A stretch of DNA of 64,000 nucleotides, taken from NCBI RefSeq assembly GCF_958295425.1, contig NC_081141.1:21440884-21504883 (forward strand), given 5' to 3'. This stretch comes from Solea solea (taxonomy: Eukaryota; Chordata; Actinopteri; Pleuronectiformes; Soleidae). The translations under genes and the position numbers were made by a program. Below the pieces are notes generated by a model. It made no database searches. It was given only the letters and a program-made list of their open reading frames with translations, and was not told where the DNA came from. Each line of letters starts with the position of its first letter. The stretch's first letter is position 1. This document shows, piece by piece, positions 46,601 to 58,312 of the stretch.

Positions 46601-48870
46601 ACTGGGAGCAGGCACTTTAATAAGCAAAGATTACAGTAAGGAGCCCAAAAGCTATCAATCAATCAAAGTGATATGCAATTTGAGTTGCAAATTGATAAAA
46701 TGCCACTATTCTCTAAGGGTATTACTTTCATTAACACAATGCTAAAATGTGTTCCTCTCTCTCTCTGTAACTCTTGGCAGCCTCAGTCTGGATTTTACTT
46801 TCATCATTTCAGTTTTCTTGCTTTTATCAGGGAGCTAAATTTGCTGGCATGACCGACACATATGCAAAACTGCGACACAAGATCTCAACCGAGACAAAAA
46901 ATATGATGCATTTCTAACAAATATTTAAGGTTAACTGAGGCATTGGCACAAGCCTGGGACACGGCTGCCAGCAGGTGCACAGGGGAAAAGAGATTTTAGC
47001 TACTTAACGAAACGCTCACCAAATAAAAATGTATGTCGACCTAAATCTACGATATCTGAAGAATATGTTTCCTACTTTCTCTTAAACGTGTCTCCCACGC
47101 CAAACTCCATAGAGAAAACCAGCGATTTTACATCACAGCACACAGGAGTTGATCCACTGCCGCCTCCATCATAAATGTGTCATTCTGATTTACCTGAGTG
47201 ACACTTTCCAAACATGGCAGCAGTGGACCAGCAGCTCCTGTGTCCCCACATGTTTAAACCACTGATTTTAGGAGTGGGCAGTTTACAAACGTCAGGTTCC
47301 AGCTGGAGAGGGCCGTCGAACGATGCCATAAAACAGGGTATTCTTAAGATATTGTAGACTTAAGTAGGTTAGGCAGCAGGTTATATAAGGTGAGCCTTTA
47401 AATAAGTGGCTAAAATCTGTTTTTCCTTTGCGTCCCTGCCATGTTTTCAGTGAGAGTTTGCATCTGTGTGCCGGACTGGGTCCGTCTGAGATGACAGCAC
47501 ACTAACCAAAGTCAGTACTATGTAAAAAAAACCTGCAGCAAAAACCTCATACAATCACAATTAACTGTCCTTTTAGGACCATACTGTGGACTTTTGTTTT
47601 TGTTACAGCAACAGGAAGAGAAATGAGTTAAGTTTTAAGCAGCCTGCAGCGGGACACGTCAAGTTCCAGTCTTACAAGAAAAAATAAAGATCTAACAGCA
47701 CGCCAGGAAAGAAAAAAAAAAGACAAAACAAGCGCTACAAACTCTGAAAAGGTAATTCAGTGACCTAGATATTAAAGCGTTACTGCCATTCCATTCTCCC
47801 CTGCCTTGTCCAACCATCATGTTGAGTTAAGGCAAGCATTATGCTGGGGAGACTATTTGTTTAGGTGAGGAGCAGCCGCAGAGCTAATATGAGCACAATT
47901 TGCTCAGCAGGTCATAGGCGCAGAGTGGAGGAAGTAAATGAGGCAGTTCTGCCCCCTCGGGTGCAGCCCCTGCCTCATACATCACTGGATGTTTTATTCA
48001 ATACAGCCAGGAAGGCTCTATGGCAGGTGCCCTGACTGTGGGGGCGCCTGCCCTGCTGCAGGGGCCCGAATTACATTCAGTGAGCAGCAGGAGAAAGAGG
48101 AGAAAGAGGACTGGAGCTGGTGAGGAAGATCAATTTTGAGGATACTTAATGATAAAACTTCTTCTACTTTTCCACCCCTGCACAGTCAGCATAAAATCCA
48201 GGCTCATTTGGGTACAGTGTCAGCAAGGAGGCAGAGAGCACTGCAAAGCAGGAGGGTTCAAAGTTCACCAAGTGAACAGACGTGGATGTGCACAGACAGA
48301 CTGCAGGTGGTGCTCAAGCACCTGCCCTTTTGCTCTCTGAGCAGGTAAATAGCAAAAAGATATTTAACCATATTTAAAAAAGGCTGTGTGAATGATTTAA
48401 ATGAGAAGAAACTGAGAATGAGACACTGAGAGTGAGAGTCTAGAAATGTTCTGCTGCAGAAAGTTTCATTCCTGTAAGTTGGCTACCTGTGTTGCACCCT
48501 CTCAACATTTTCCTTTTCTAATGTTATATTGCTTTGTGTCGGCCATAGCAGCAGTTCTTAATTAACAATGTAACAATAAACCAAAACTGCATTTGAAATA
48601 AATACATAAATAAAGATCCTGCCACTGTATCATTCAGGGGGGGGGGGGTTGCCCTTTTCCCCCCCATGTCTGTGCGCGCCTTTGGAGTTCAATGAAACGG
48701 AGTGAACTTTCAGCAGCCTCCCATATAAAGACATGAACTTCCGTTACAATAAAACATATTACGACATTTCTCGCGTTGCATTCTCCGTCTTCACAGGGCG
48801 ATGACAAATTACCTTCAGACCTCACTGCAGCACAGAGCATCATCCAGAGGGGAAACTTTTACAGCGTTAC

Positions 48871-48893
48871 GCACACACACACACACACACACA
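48871..48893. repeat. (CA)n microsatellite
   Basis: About 11 CA units. Confidence 0.95.
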
Positions 48894-49320
48894 TATGCCT
48901 GTGAATTTTATGAGTCCTTTGATAAAAGCCACTCACGACATGCAGGCACGCTATAAAAAGAGATAGTATATCATTAACATCCGGGGTGGAAATCACTAAT
49001 TGCCGCAGACGCTGTAGTCGGTGACGCAAGGGGCCTACAGATGAGACATTCGCACCTTTTGCTCCGCGCCGCGACTCCTCCAGTGGCACATGCACTTCTG
49101 CCGCTGCCTGCGCTGCGCTGTCTGCGCTGCCTGCGGTGCCAGGGCTCTCGACAATACACTTAATTGCTACCCACACTTGAAAAGACCAGCATCGCACATC
49201 AAAGCAGTTCCCAAAGCCACTCGGGAGTGGCTCTCTAACAAGTCGATTTTTACAACACTTCCTTTATTGTGGGTCACGCATGGAAACAAAGGCTTTAAAT
49301 CTGAGACATCGTTATGTGAG

Positions 49321-49342
49321 CAGCAGCAGCAGCAGCAGCAGC
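49321..49342. repeat. (CAG)n microsatellite
   Basis: Seven CAG triplets. Confidence 0.95.
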
Positions 49343-49559
49343 ATTCTGGGAGAGAAAAAAAACAGGGCATTCATTCATGATTTTCTGCTCTTCTCCTACT
49401 TTTCACCCCCGGAAGGTTTCATTGAGCCGCACAGGACACACGGATTCACCCACAACACACACGTCGGAGAAGAAATGTGAAATATATTTACCATAAATTG
49501 CTCCGTGGTGTAGACTAGAACTCCATGCAGATTGTAGTGTTCACTGATCAATCTGCCTG

Positions 49560-50560
49560 ATACTTCTGAGGTCCAAATTAAAACGGATTCATTCTGTTCC
49601 CCCCAAATCCAGCAGCGGCCGCTTTGTCGATGTCAAACGCTGATTAAGTTTATCCTCTTCGGAAGGTATGCAAATGTGCCGGTAACCCCGCGAATTAGAT
49701 TCCACACTCTCGCTTCTGGCATGCAAAGTTAATAAGCTTCGTCTTTTCTTCTCCCTGGATTCGCCTGCCAATTTTTGTCGGGTGCAAAAGCGCAGGTCGA
49801 CAATTACAGGAGCGTCCTCGGAAGGATTGCGCACCAAGTACGCGTCGGGGTTTCTGACGTTTAGCCTCCGGAACAGAAATAAGAAGCGATCTTGTTCCTG
49901 TGATCGCTCTTATTTTGACCTGCGTGCGGATATATTCCCTATCAGCGGAGCTGATAATCGGAACAGTGGACGACTGGACGGCTACGCAGTGTCCCCAAAT
50001 CCCCGGGCGTTACGCACGGGTTTAAAGTGGTCCGCCTGGGAACGGGAATGGGAATTGTACCATGCAATTGTTAGAAGAATGTTATTATGTAGGCAATATC
50101 GTGTAAAAGTACCCTGAAAGAAATCAAAGCAGGGCCAAAGCCGCTGCCTGAAATATCCTTAACTGATGCGACGCGATTAGAAAAAAAAAATCCCAGCGAC
50201 CAGGCTCTGCTCCGTCCGTCACTTTCTCCGCGGTGTCGGCAGCCTCTCGTCTCCAGATTCCGACTCAGATTCCCCGCTGAGGCTGTGGAGTCGCGTCCAG
50301 AGCAAAGCAGCGCGATGCTCTCTTTGGTGTTTTAACCAAAATGGGACACGGTTAAGTGCGAAGAACGAGCCAGCTGCTTCAGGCAGCTCCGGGATGCGGT
50401 CCAGCCCTTGTGCCGAGCTGCCGAGACTGACAATAACCCGGAACGCTGCAGACTGTCAGGCTGCACAGACCGCCCACCGACCAATCACCGCACTGAGGGA
50501 ATAGAAACATTCCCACGGGTTGACCAATCATCGGTAATTGAGGGCTGTTTCCATAGAGAT
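49560..50560. promoter_or_regulatory. CpG-rich segment with CCAAT boxes: possible promoter or 5' exon
   Basis: CG dinucleotides are dense from about 49610 to 50560, far above the flanks, with GCGGCCGC, CCGGTAACCCCGCG, GTACGCGTCGGGG and CCCCGGGCGTTACGC. Two CCAATCA boxes (50482-50488 and 50524-50530) lie at the right end. On the minus strand two pyrimidine-rich acceptors precede open sequence, at about 50146 (CTGCTTTGATTTCTTTCAG is at 50118-50136) and about 50160, but no known protein emerges. Open frames of 82 (minus) and 111 codons (plus) overlap here and match nothing I know. It may be the first exon of a gene continuing outside the window, a noncoding RNA promoter, or an orphan CpG island. 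Confidence 0.4.
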
Positions 50561-51223
50561 GCGTCCAAGCGTCTGAAACCACGTTGTTTATTCGCGGAAA
50601 AGGAGAAAACGGACATAAATTGCTGTGGCAGAATAAAGATTGAGATCTTTAATCATTCTTTTATCCCTTTATGGCTTTTATTTTTTCTTCCCAGCAGCTT
50701 AGTTGAAGGTTTTGGACACCTCAAACCTTTGAGCAACAAACTGAATCACCTCTAGCTGCAAGTGCGACTCTGCAGGGAGAAATAAAGTATAATTATGCAA
50801 CCTGCATAAAATTAAATGTGATTAGCATGCACAATGAATCCGCTGTTTATGAATTGGTGACTTGAAAATGCTATTTAACTTAATTAGTTTGAAACTCCTG
50901 CAGGACAAATATCCCATGCAGATAATAAGCCTCGCAATAATCTTTTTATGATATGAAAAGTCGGACTGCGGTGTGATCATGAAGGGGCAACCTCAGGGAC
51001 AAAGTTTATTGTGTTTGATGAGCGCGGATGTATTTAGTGATCTATCAAGATGCATATGAGGCACTTTTGTCTTCTAAATTAATGTTCCTGAACTCCACGC
51101 CCGTCTGTTACATTCACTTCACCAAGATTGTATCTTAAGCGTAAGTGCCACATATCTGTGGCTGCTTCACTTTGCACAATTCCGTCGGTGACACCTTGAG
51201 CCACAGGAAACCTTGCAAAACAC

Positions 51224-51263
51224 CTTTCTCTTTCTTTCTTTCTTTCTTTCTTTTCTTTTTTTT
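51224..51263. repeat. (CTTT)n pyrimidine tract
   Basis: CTTT tetramers grading into T-rich sequence. Confidence 0.9.
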
Positions 51264-51952
51264 GCAAAATGTCACGACAACAGTGAGGAAGTCGGAGGCT
51301 CACTTTGACATAGGACCTTGGTATTCTTCTTCATCGTCTTTGCCAACTGTGTCCAGTGCACACAGACCCCAGGATACACAAAGGCAGTACAAGCAATCAC
51401 ACATCATGGACTCTCATAATAAGCTGACGCTGGGAAGTGGGTGATGCAGCACTCAGCTTATGCCAGTGCTGATAAGAGCCTGAAAGTATTACCTCAGTCT
51501 GGCAGCCCGCTCCAAGAAATCCATCCTGAGCCAGGTCATCAATTCTGCCCTATCTGATTGCTCACCAATCCCTGGCAGCTCCATGTCGCTGTCCTGGCCT
51601 CTGCCTTTGAAATACTCTCTATGACTTGCACTTTCTTTCTAGTCCTTTTACAGAAATACAGAGGCAAACAGTCTGTATGTGTGTGGGATCTTCAAATGAT
51701 CTTCCACCTACATGGCAAATAATAAAACAGTGTGCAGTTGCTCTCCGAGAGAGATTTCCAGAACAGTCGAGCGCTCGGGCTTAGTCAATCCCTTAAATGT
51801 ATTAGCTGCAATCACGCCGTCCCCTCTCCCCGCTGCAGTGGGCCTACAGAGCATATATTAAAGCTTGTGGAGTTCAATCATATCACCTACGCGACGTGGC
51901 TGCGCAAGACAATCCAACATATGGGCGATTAATTGAAAAATACTCAACCAGA

Positions 51953-51980
51953 GCTGTGCTGTGCTGTGCTGTGCTGTGCT
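51953..51980. repeat. (GTGCT)n microsatellite
   Basis: Five perfect GTGCT pentamers. Confidence 0.95.
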
Positions 51981-53450
51981 CCTGCGAGGCAGGCAGACAA
52001 ATAAGCCATTTGATTAGCTGATAACCAGATGACTCAACAAACATTCAAGGCATGTTTACTGTGGTTTGATTAGAGTACGCCCAATCCGCAGAAGATTGGA
52101 CACAAACACGTTGCGAAAACACTCAGCTGTTCCAATCCCCAAGGCAGCATGAGGGCACATAAAAACAATGAATTATTTATGGGGGAGACTAGTGAAATAT
52201 CACAGTGGATAATTTTCTGTGGGATATATTAAATATAGTTTTCAAAACAATGCGTCTGCGTTTTCCCCAGAAATCAATCTACAGCCTGGAGATTTGATAT
52301 AAAGTCATAACAGATAACTCCCTGCGAGTAAACCTATATGAGCATTTAACTAAAACACCAAAGCAAGGATATTTTTTGCAGATATGAGCTCCTTTTCAAA
52401 ATGAAAGTCCTGGACATCCAGGTGAGCCTTTGTCACGTCTCTCATGATATTAGAACTACGGCTTTGATAAAAGCCACTGCAGCTTCTCTTTGAAATGGGC
52501 GTCCAATAAATACCACCCGTACAGAGCCGACATCATGACTGTCCTCCAAATGGGAAGCCTGATGCTGCTACAATTTGTTCCTGAAAGTGGATTCTGTTTA
52601 ATTGAGCAAAGTTTAAGTCTCCACAAACAGCAAAGTAACAGTAAAAAAAAAAAATCAATTGCAGCAGAGGCATGGAAAAAAGAGATAGCATTGATTTATC
52701 TGCCATTGATTCCTGAGAATCGCCGCATTGTGCCCTCCGGGCGAAATGCACGCTGTCTGCCAACTGATGGGGATGAATCTGAAAAGGTGTCAAGTGGTTA
52801 GAGGACACAGTGGTGGAGGATGAGATCGGGGGCAGCCAGAGGTGGTCGGAGAGGAAGAGCAGACGGGAGTGGGAGTGAGGGCATGAAGTGTCAGACAGGA
52901 GACGAAAGGTTGGATAAGAGGGGGATGATGTTGCGCGGATGACGGGTTGAGTCTCCAAAGAGTTGCTTTAAACGTGTTTGACAGATGAAAGAGAAGATCT
53001 ACATTAAAAGCAGAGAGCTTGGTGAAAGAGGACGAAGCCTGAAGCTGAAATGCTCTATACAAGTTCACATGATACTAATGAAAAACTACAATTATTGTGT
53101 TTGTCTGACTAACCGGACTTTGAAGATACATATAAACATGTTAGTCTTCTTTCTCCTCCACATGAGGGTCACAGGTGGCGCTGGTGCCAATCTCAGCTGA
53201 CATAGGGCGAAAGGCAGGGTCTGCCACGGGGCTTTTATTGTCTATTTACTTCTGAGTCTTTAGTTTATGCTTTTCTTCTTTCTAATGTTCTTTCTTTGTT
53301 CAGATCCGTTGATGTGGAAGGGTTTCTGTGCCTTTGTCAATGTTTGGACAGTTTCAAATACAGTTTATTAAAAAATGATAATAGCTGAAAGGGTGCATAT
53401 ATTATATTACATAACTGTATGACTATATTTAATAACTTCATTCCCCGCTA

Positions 53451-53610
53451 GGGCCACGCGGTTGGTGTTGTGGTTAGCACTCTTGCCTTTGCAGCAAGAA
53501 GACCCGGGTTCTTGACCTGGTCTGGACAAGGGTCTTTTTGAATGTGTGCGTTGGTTTCTCTGGTTTCCTCCCACAGTCCAAAAAAATGCAATATGGGGAT
53601 GAGGTAAAGT
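53451..53610 (+). mobile_element. tRNA-like SINE relic (copy 2)
   Basis: GGGCCACGCGGTTGGTGTTG, TGGTTAGCACTCTTGCC, CAGCAAGAAGACCCGGGTTC and CCTCCCACAGTCCAAAAAAA follow in order. TGGTTAGCACT resembles a tRNA A box and GGGTTCTTGACC a B box. It retains the CACAGTCC core that copy 1 lacks but is cut before the CCAGGGTGT part, so the two relics cover different portions of the element. Confidence 0.8.
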
Positions 53611-53623
53611 GGACACTCTATGT

Positions 53624-53705
53624 CAGGGGTGTCAAACTCAAATGACCTGGGGGCCAATAAGCATTTAGTCTGGTCAAGTGGGGGCGGGTCTAGAGAAAAC
53701 AACTC
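53624..53705 (+). mobile_element. hAT-like terminal fragment
   Basis: CAGGGGTGTCAAACTCAAAT followed by GACCTGGGGGCCAA is the familiar end of hAT-type non-autonomous elements in fish (CAGGGGTGTCAAACTCA, then a GGGCC(A/G) word). No partner end is obvious nearby. Confidence 0.55.
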
Positions 53706-53830
53706 TTCAGTATAGGGTGGGCAATATTTGATATTCATGATGATATTAGGCAGAATTTCAAAGTAAAAGTGCTTGTTGTGATATACAATGATATATACTT
53801 CACAATAAAAACATATAAATAGAACATTTA
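53706..53830. mobile_element. Second MITE-like fragment (GGGCAATAT head)
   Basis: AGGGTGGGCAATATTTGATA followed by ATATACAATGATATATACTT resembles fish hAT-like repeats that begin GGGCGATATGG and contain ATATCACGATAT words. Degenerate. Confidence 0.35.
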
Positions 53831-55836
53831 ATTTGCAAATAATAACTGTAGGATAACTGTATTGGCACCAGCGCCCCGACCGTGACCGAGTGATTCCCCA
53901 CTAGTGTACTGGGAAAAGGACAGTAGTCCAGTTAACCAGCATAGTTGAGCTACAGCTGTAGATTGACTTAACTGTGTATGGAAACATACTCACTGGTTAA
54001 ACGCAAGACTTCCCCGTCTTGTTGACAATAGCAACACCGTAAGTCAACAAGACTTTGCTGACCCTTATTTTCACTGTTGTAAGCACAACAGTGTCAGCCA
54101 TCGCCAGTTTATTCAGCGTGAAGTCAAAGACTGCTGGCTGCAATAACACCATTTGAGTAAGCATATATCAAATCCCACTGTTGCAAGTGCTTGACAAGAC
54201 AAGCATCTTTTGCAATATTTTAAGTCTCAGCAATTGGCAAATGGACGTCTCCCCAGAGACGTTACACACTGACAGCCAAATGTCGAGGGGAAGTCAGGAC
54301 AGAGATCAGAGGCCAGTGCAGCCACACAGACCCAGACGAAGAAGTGTTAGTCCTGAACTCTGGAATCTTTACACCATCCCTCTGTCTCTTCTGTGGCTGT
54401 TAAAAAGCATGTGTCTACAAAGAAACTGGAGGAGAAGTATATGTACTGTGGTCCCAGCTGTGAAGAATCCTTGAAAAAAGTGTTTGTGGTTAGTGTTAAG
54501 CATTTTTTTTTTTTTTTGCTTCTTTAATTTAACTTTGTCACGTTCTCTGTATGACCGTTAAATGTGATTGTCACTTGTTTGTGTTGAAAAAGAACAAGCA
54601 CTTCCTGAACTGTTTGTGTTGAGTGACACTCTGTGCTTTGTAACCTTGATTTTCTTCTTTTCTTTTTTCTTTTATTCAAGGTTTGCAGTTTGAAAGAAGC
54701 CGACTTGACTCAACACAAAGATTGTCACCTGTTTATGTCTTAGCAGGCTGTTTTTCCCCAACACTGCGTTTTGGTGCAAACCTCGAAAGCATCTGGTTTC
54801 CTGTGTGTGACCCTGTCAGAGGCGTCTTCATGAACCGTATACATACGAGCACAGGTTGCGCACAGGAAGCCGTTTGCAGACAGATGGAGTTGAGGTTATG
54901 TGGTGTCGTGAGGATAAATGTGACGACTGCAGCTACAGTCACGGACGGAATCGTTGCTTAAATAATCTGCAAAATCAAATGGCAGGATCAGTGGAAGCGT
55001 GTGAAAAGGAGAAATTGGATTATAAACAAGAACCATCAATGTTTCCTCATTTTTAATACTGGAATGTGCTCAGAGTGGAAATGTCTCCGCCAACACCCGA
55101 TGTTGCAATGTTGTACAAATCTGTCCCCTTAATCTGGTCCACCCCAAAAGTTTCATCATGGGTCATGATGACAGTAGTTTTTGAAATAGTAGTACAAATA
55201 AAAAAAAACACAATAGCTCGTCTGGGTAAGAACATTTTCACAACGTAGTTATTATCTGTAGAAATCTGACCAGTGGCCTGGCATGAAAAGTTCCACATGA
55301 TACGTGGAGTGAGATTTGCAGACATTTGTATTCTCACTTAAAGCCCCTCTGGGCTGACAAACGTCAGGAAAAGGTCCAGACATCAAGGGAAAAGCGCAGA
55401 CCTCGTTCAGATTTACGAGCAGATTGCAGTAAGTAGTGAAGTCTGAACGCTCCCGAGTCATCCTGAATGTGTCCTCAGAGGCGGTCATTGTTTACACTAG
55501 TCAGCAAACACACTGTGCGTCGATGTATTTTGAGTCCACATCCTAATATTAACACCGATAGGATTTCTTTTTTTCTAATGGTTGAATTCTTATTTTAATG
55601 TTACAGCGGCACGAGTAAAGCTTTCATTCTCTCTCTGCCATTCATGTAGACACATTAACACGTTGACATCAGACTCATATGTACGTTAAAAACATTTTTG
55701 TTTTTTGCAAACAAACATGATGTCACGGTGTATTTGAATACTGGGCAGGGAAGCCAGATCTAATCTCACGTAGTCAAAGGAGACATATCCAGGTTGAATT
55801 ATAATACCACGCGTGGACAGCCGAACATAGTCAGTA
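53831..55836. other. Unclassified stretch in the mobile-element cluster
   Basis: No intact element is recognised. Near 54670 an acceptor-like TTTTCTTTTATTCAAG is followed by an open stretch with CSLKEADLTQHKDCH and a stop. Near 54900 a different frame gives WCREDKCDDCSYSHGRNRC, reminiscent of a CCCH zinc knuckle. These could be remains of a gene or of a transposon-borne exon, but the evidence is thin. A T-rich run lies at 54505-54519. Confidence 0.25.
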
Positions 55837-56185
55837 CGTTTGCATGCACAGTTTAATCACGCAAAGGCCATAGTCTGACTAAGACAGACAATCAGACAAC
55901 TTGCACAGTCCGAGTATACATGCGGAGGAGAAAATTGATTACATTACATACATTAATACATCGTCTCCTTCTACTTCCGAAATTTTGGTGCATGTGCAGA
56001 ACGCCAAGTCCAACTCCAGTCTGACTAAGCGTATGCGCGCAGTAATCAGACTATGAATCGCATTATCCATGTACGTTAGTCCGACTAAGACTAGCTCGAT
56101 TTTAGTCGGACTAACATGTTTGCGTGACACTGAAAAAAAAACAAATGATTGTCTCAGTCCGACTAAAATTGGACTTTTAACACTT
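55837..56185. mobile_element. Palindromic MITE-like element (AGTCCGACTAA motif)
   Basis: The words TAGTCTGACTAAGACAG, TTAGTCCGACTAAGAC, TTTAGTCGGACTAACATG and CAGTCCGACTAAAATTGG recur through 350 bp in both orientations. TTAGTCCGACTAA (56076-56088) and TTAGTCGGACTAA (56102-56114) are perfect 13-bp inverted arms. The flanking 'CGTTTGCATGCAC' head is typical of fish elements that begin GTTTACATGCA. Ends not fixed. Confidence 0.55.
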
Positions 56186-56570
56186 TTTGAGTGTTATCCA
56201 CATGTGACCAGATCAGCGGGTGTGAGCAGAGCCATAAACCGTTTGGTTGTTTGTTTAAGTGTCTTCATTAAAGTAGAAGTGTGACAGCGAGTGTGGGGAG
56301 GTTAGCCACAGTTAAACCAGTTAAGCCTCATGGCAGCTCTTCCTCCTCATAAACACACACAGGAGTAGACAGACATGCAGACTATTCAAAGTAACTGCAA
56401 CACTTTGAAGTGGAGATGATTACATATAATTGACATCACCTTCATTTTAAAACCGCTTTCATGATATTTCTCGGCACCTTTGTGCTTTGGGCATCTTCTA
56501 GCAGCACATAATATTGCTAAAATACACACGCTCAAACACACCAATACTCTTTTAATTATAACATAATACT

Positions 56571-56810
56571 AGGGCTGCATTCTATTAATGGATTATTAAT
56601 CAATTACGTCAACTATTTTGATAATTGATTCATCTTAAAGGTGAATAGTCCCTGGTTTCTTTGCTCCACTTAACAAAGAAATCATTCAAATTGAATCATT
56701 ATTTACAAAACAAGGCATTTGAGAACTTCACAATTTGCAGCTTTTGTAAACGCTGATCGAGACTTTCAAAGTACAAGTACTCGATCAATCAAGAACATAA
56801 TCGTAATCCA
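56571..56810. mobile_element. Dispersed repeat (TAGGGCTGCA family)
   Basis: CTAGGGCTGCATTCTATTAA then TTTTGATAATTGATTCATC and, further on, AAGTACTCGATCAATCAAG resembles the abundant fish repeat TAGGGCTGCAACTAACGATTATTTTGATAATCG. The copy is worn. Confidence 0.5.
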
Positions 56811-57689
56811 AATGTGCTACAAATAAATCACAATATGCTGAAAGATAATATAATATATTATGATATGACACAACATGTGCAGATTATTAACAGCTCGGCT
56901 GCTGCCTTGACCACACATACAGTTCCCATTTATGTTGTTGTTGTCTTTTTCCAAGCAGCAGCTGGTTGAGACAGATCTGCCAAGAACACAGCTATTCTTC
57001 CCGTTGTCTGAGAGTTTCACATGTTGCATCTCCCCCTCTCCATACATAACAGACTCGGCGTGGCACTGGTGTCTGTGACAGGTGAGGGGCCACTTTCTGA
57101 GGTGAGGTCCACTTTTAGAGAAGCACCAGGGACGACAACGCCACAACACGGGAAATCAGGTGGAGAGAATATTATGTGTAAAATAACCCGCGACGTGAGA
57201 GGAAAGTGCATTTCCGTTCAGATTTCTGTTCTTATTGCTCGCTGCTCGGTGATGAAGGATTACGGTGACCTCTGCTTCAGTTACCTTAATCTCCCGTAAA
57301 TGCGACTGTAATTTCAATAGACGTTGATGAAAGTCCTTCACCGTGTCTTGTTACCTATTCTAAGCATATTTCAAGTATGTTCTGTTCACAAAAGTGAGTA
57401 CACTAAGCACAGCAAAGTGTGCTGCTCGTATGCAAATTGAATACTATGATCTCGTAGCACTGAAGGACATTTTGTAGCACAGTGTGATGCAGACTGGAGG
57501 AGATGCTGCTTCTAGCTGAAGAAAACATGTTGTGGACACTTATGAAAGAGGTGCAGTGTTTAAAAAAAGAACAAAAACAAACTTCTTCCTAACCTGAGGC
57601 TCACTGAGTGATGTTGGCGCAGCAAGAATTCTGTTTTTCTCAGTGAAGAAGTAGAAAAGTGGAGTTGACACATAAACACGTGTGGACCA
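56811..57689. other. Gene-free stretch inside the repeat cluster
   Basis: No recognisable element or gene. Open frames of 60-110 codons overlap one another in several phases, as expected by chance. Confidence 0.3.
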
Positions 57690-58030
57690 TCAAACTTAAA
57701 GCTGCAGTGTGCAACTCCTGGTGAATTTTTGTTATTGTTGCTGATGTTGTTATTCTGCCTCTGTTTAGTCTTTGTAAACAGAAATGGATTCTTCATCTGA
57801 AACTGGGCTCTGCCAAGCAATACTATCAGACCTGACTGAGGGAGCTCTTGTGTTTATACACCAGCAGTGCAGGGGCGGAACGTGAGCAAGAAGCATTTGT
57901 CCCATCAAACTGCCTTTTCAGCAGAATTCACTTCTTATGCTGTGTTCACACCGGACGCAAGTCAGTGCTCCCATCGTATCCATGTGAACAATATGATCCT
58001 GTGGCGCGATATACGCATTACATTTTTTGT
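57690..58030. mobile_element. Two dispersed-repeat fragments
   Basis: AAAGCTGCAGTGTGCAACTC (57700-57719) and GCTGTGTTCACACCGGACGC (57940-57959) are words seen at the ends of abundant fish repeats (AAAGCTGCAGTGTGTAACTT and GCTGTGTTCACACCGGACGCGA). The sequence between them is not assignable. Confidence 0.4.
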
Positions 58031-58117
58031 GGGTGCTCCTCTGTGTCTGCGACACAAGAGCTAAACACCTCTATACTGAGAAATACAGGGAGATTCATGC
58101 TGAGCTGATAGCATTGA

Positions 58118-58312
58118 TGGGCGGTATGACCAAAAAATCTATAGCGCAGTATCTCTCAGACGTGTTTTCTGCTTAGGTGGTGGAGTAAACTGATCATTCG
58201 TGCAATCACGACCACAGTTACTTCTTCAGCTAAGTCTGAAGCACATGTACGGGGCTTGTGGTATACGAAATATTCAAATTATACTTTTTGGTATGAACTG
58301 GTATACCGTCCA
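58118..58312. mobile_element. MITE-like element with GGTATAC termini
   Basis: GGGCGGTATGACCAAAAAAT at the left faces TTTTTGGTATGAACTGGTAT and ACCGTCC at the right; the ends are imperfect inverted repeats about 195 bp apart. This resembles hAT-like MITEs of fish. Confidence 0.45.

Larger units (their letters stand above)
43694..49559. other. Gene-free stretch, possible regulatory elements
   Basis: Simple repeats: (GTGTA)n at 45866-45883, poly-G at about 48639-48649, (CA)n at 48871-48893 and (CAG)n at 49321-49342. The segments 44240-44420 and 47930-48070 are repeat-free with balanced composition. The CAG tract produces a short Ser-rich frame that is not supported by splice sites. No gene recognised. 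Confidence 0.35.
50561..53448. other. Gene-free stretch
   Basis: (CTTT)n at 51224-51263 and (GTGCT)n at 51953-51980. TCACAGGTGGCGCTGG at 53169-53184 is a third CTCF-like word. No gene recognised. Confidence 0.35.

Noticed and set aside
49320..49343. CAG repeat as a polyglutamine exon
   Set aside because: No open exon with splice sites in the glutamine frame; the same is true at 14532-14555.
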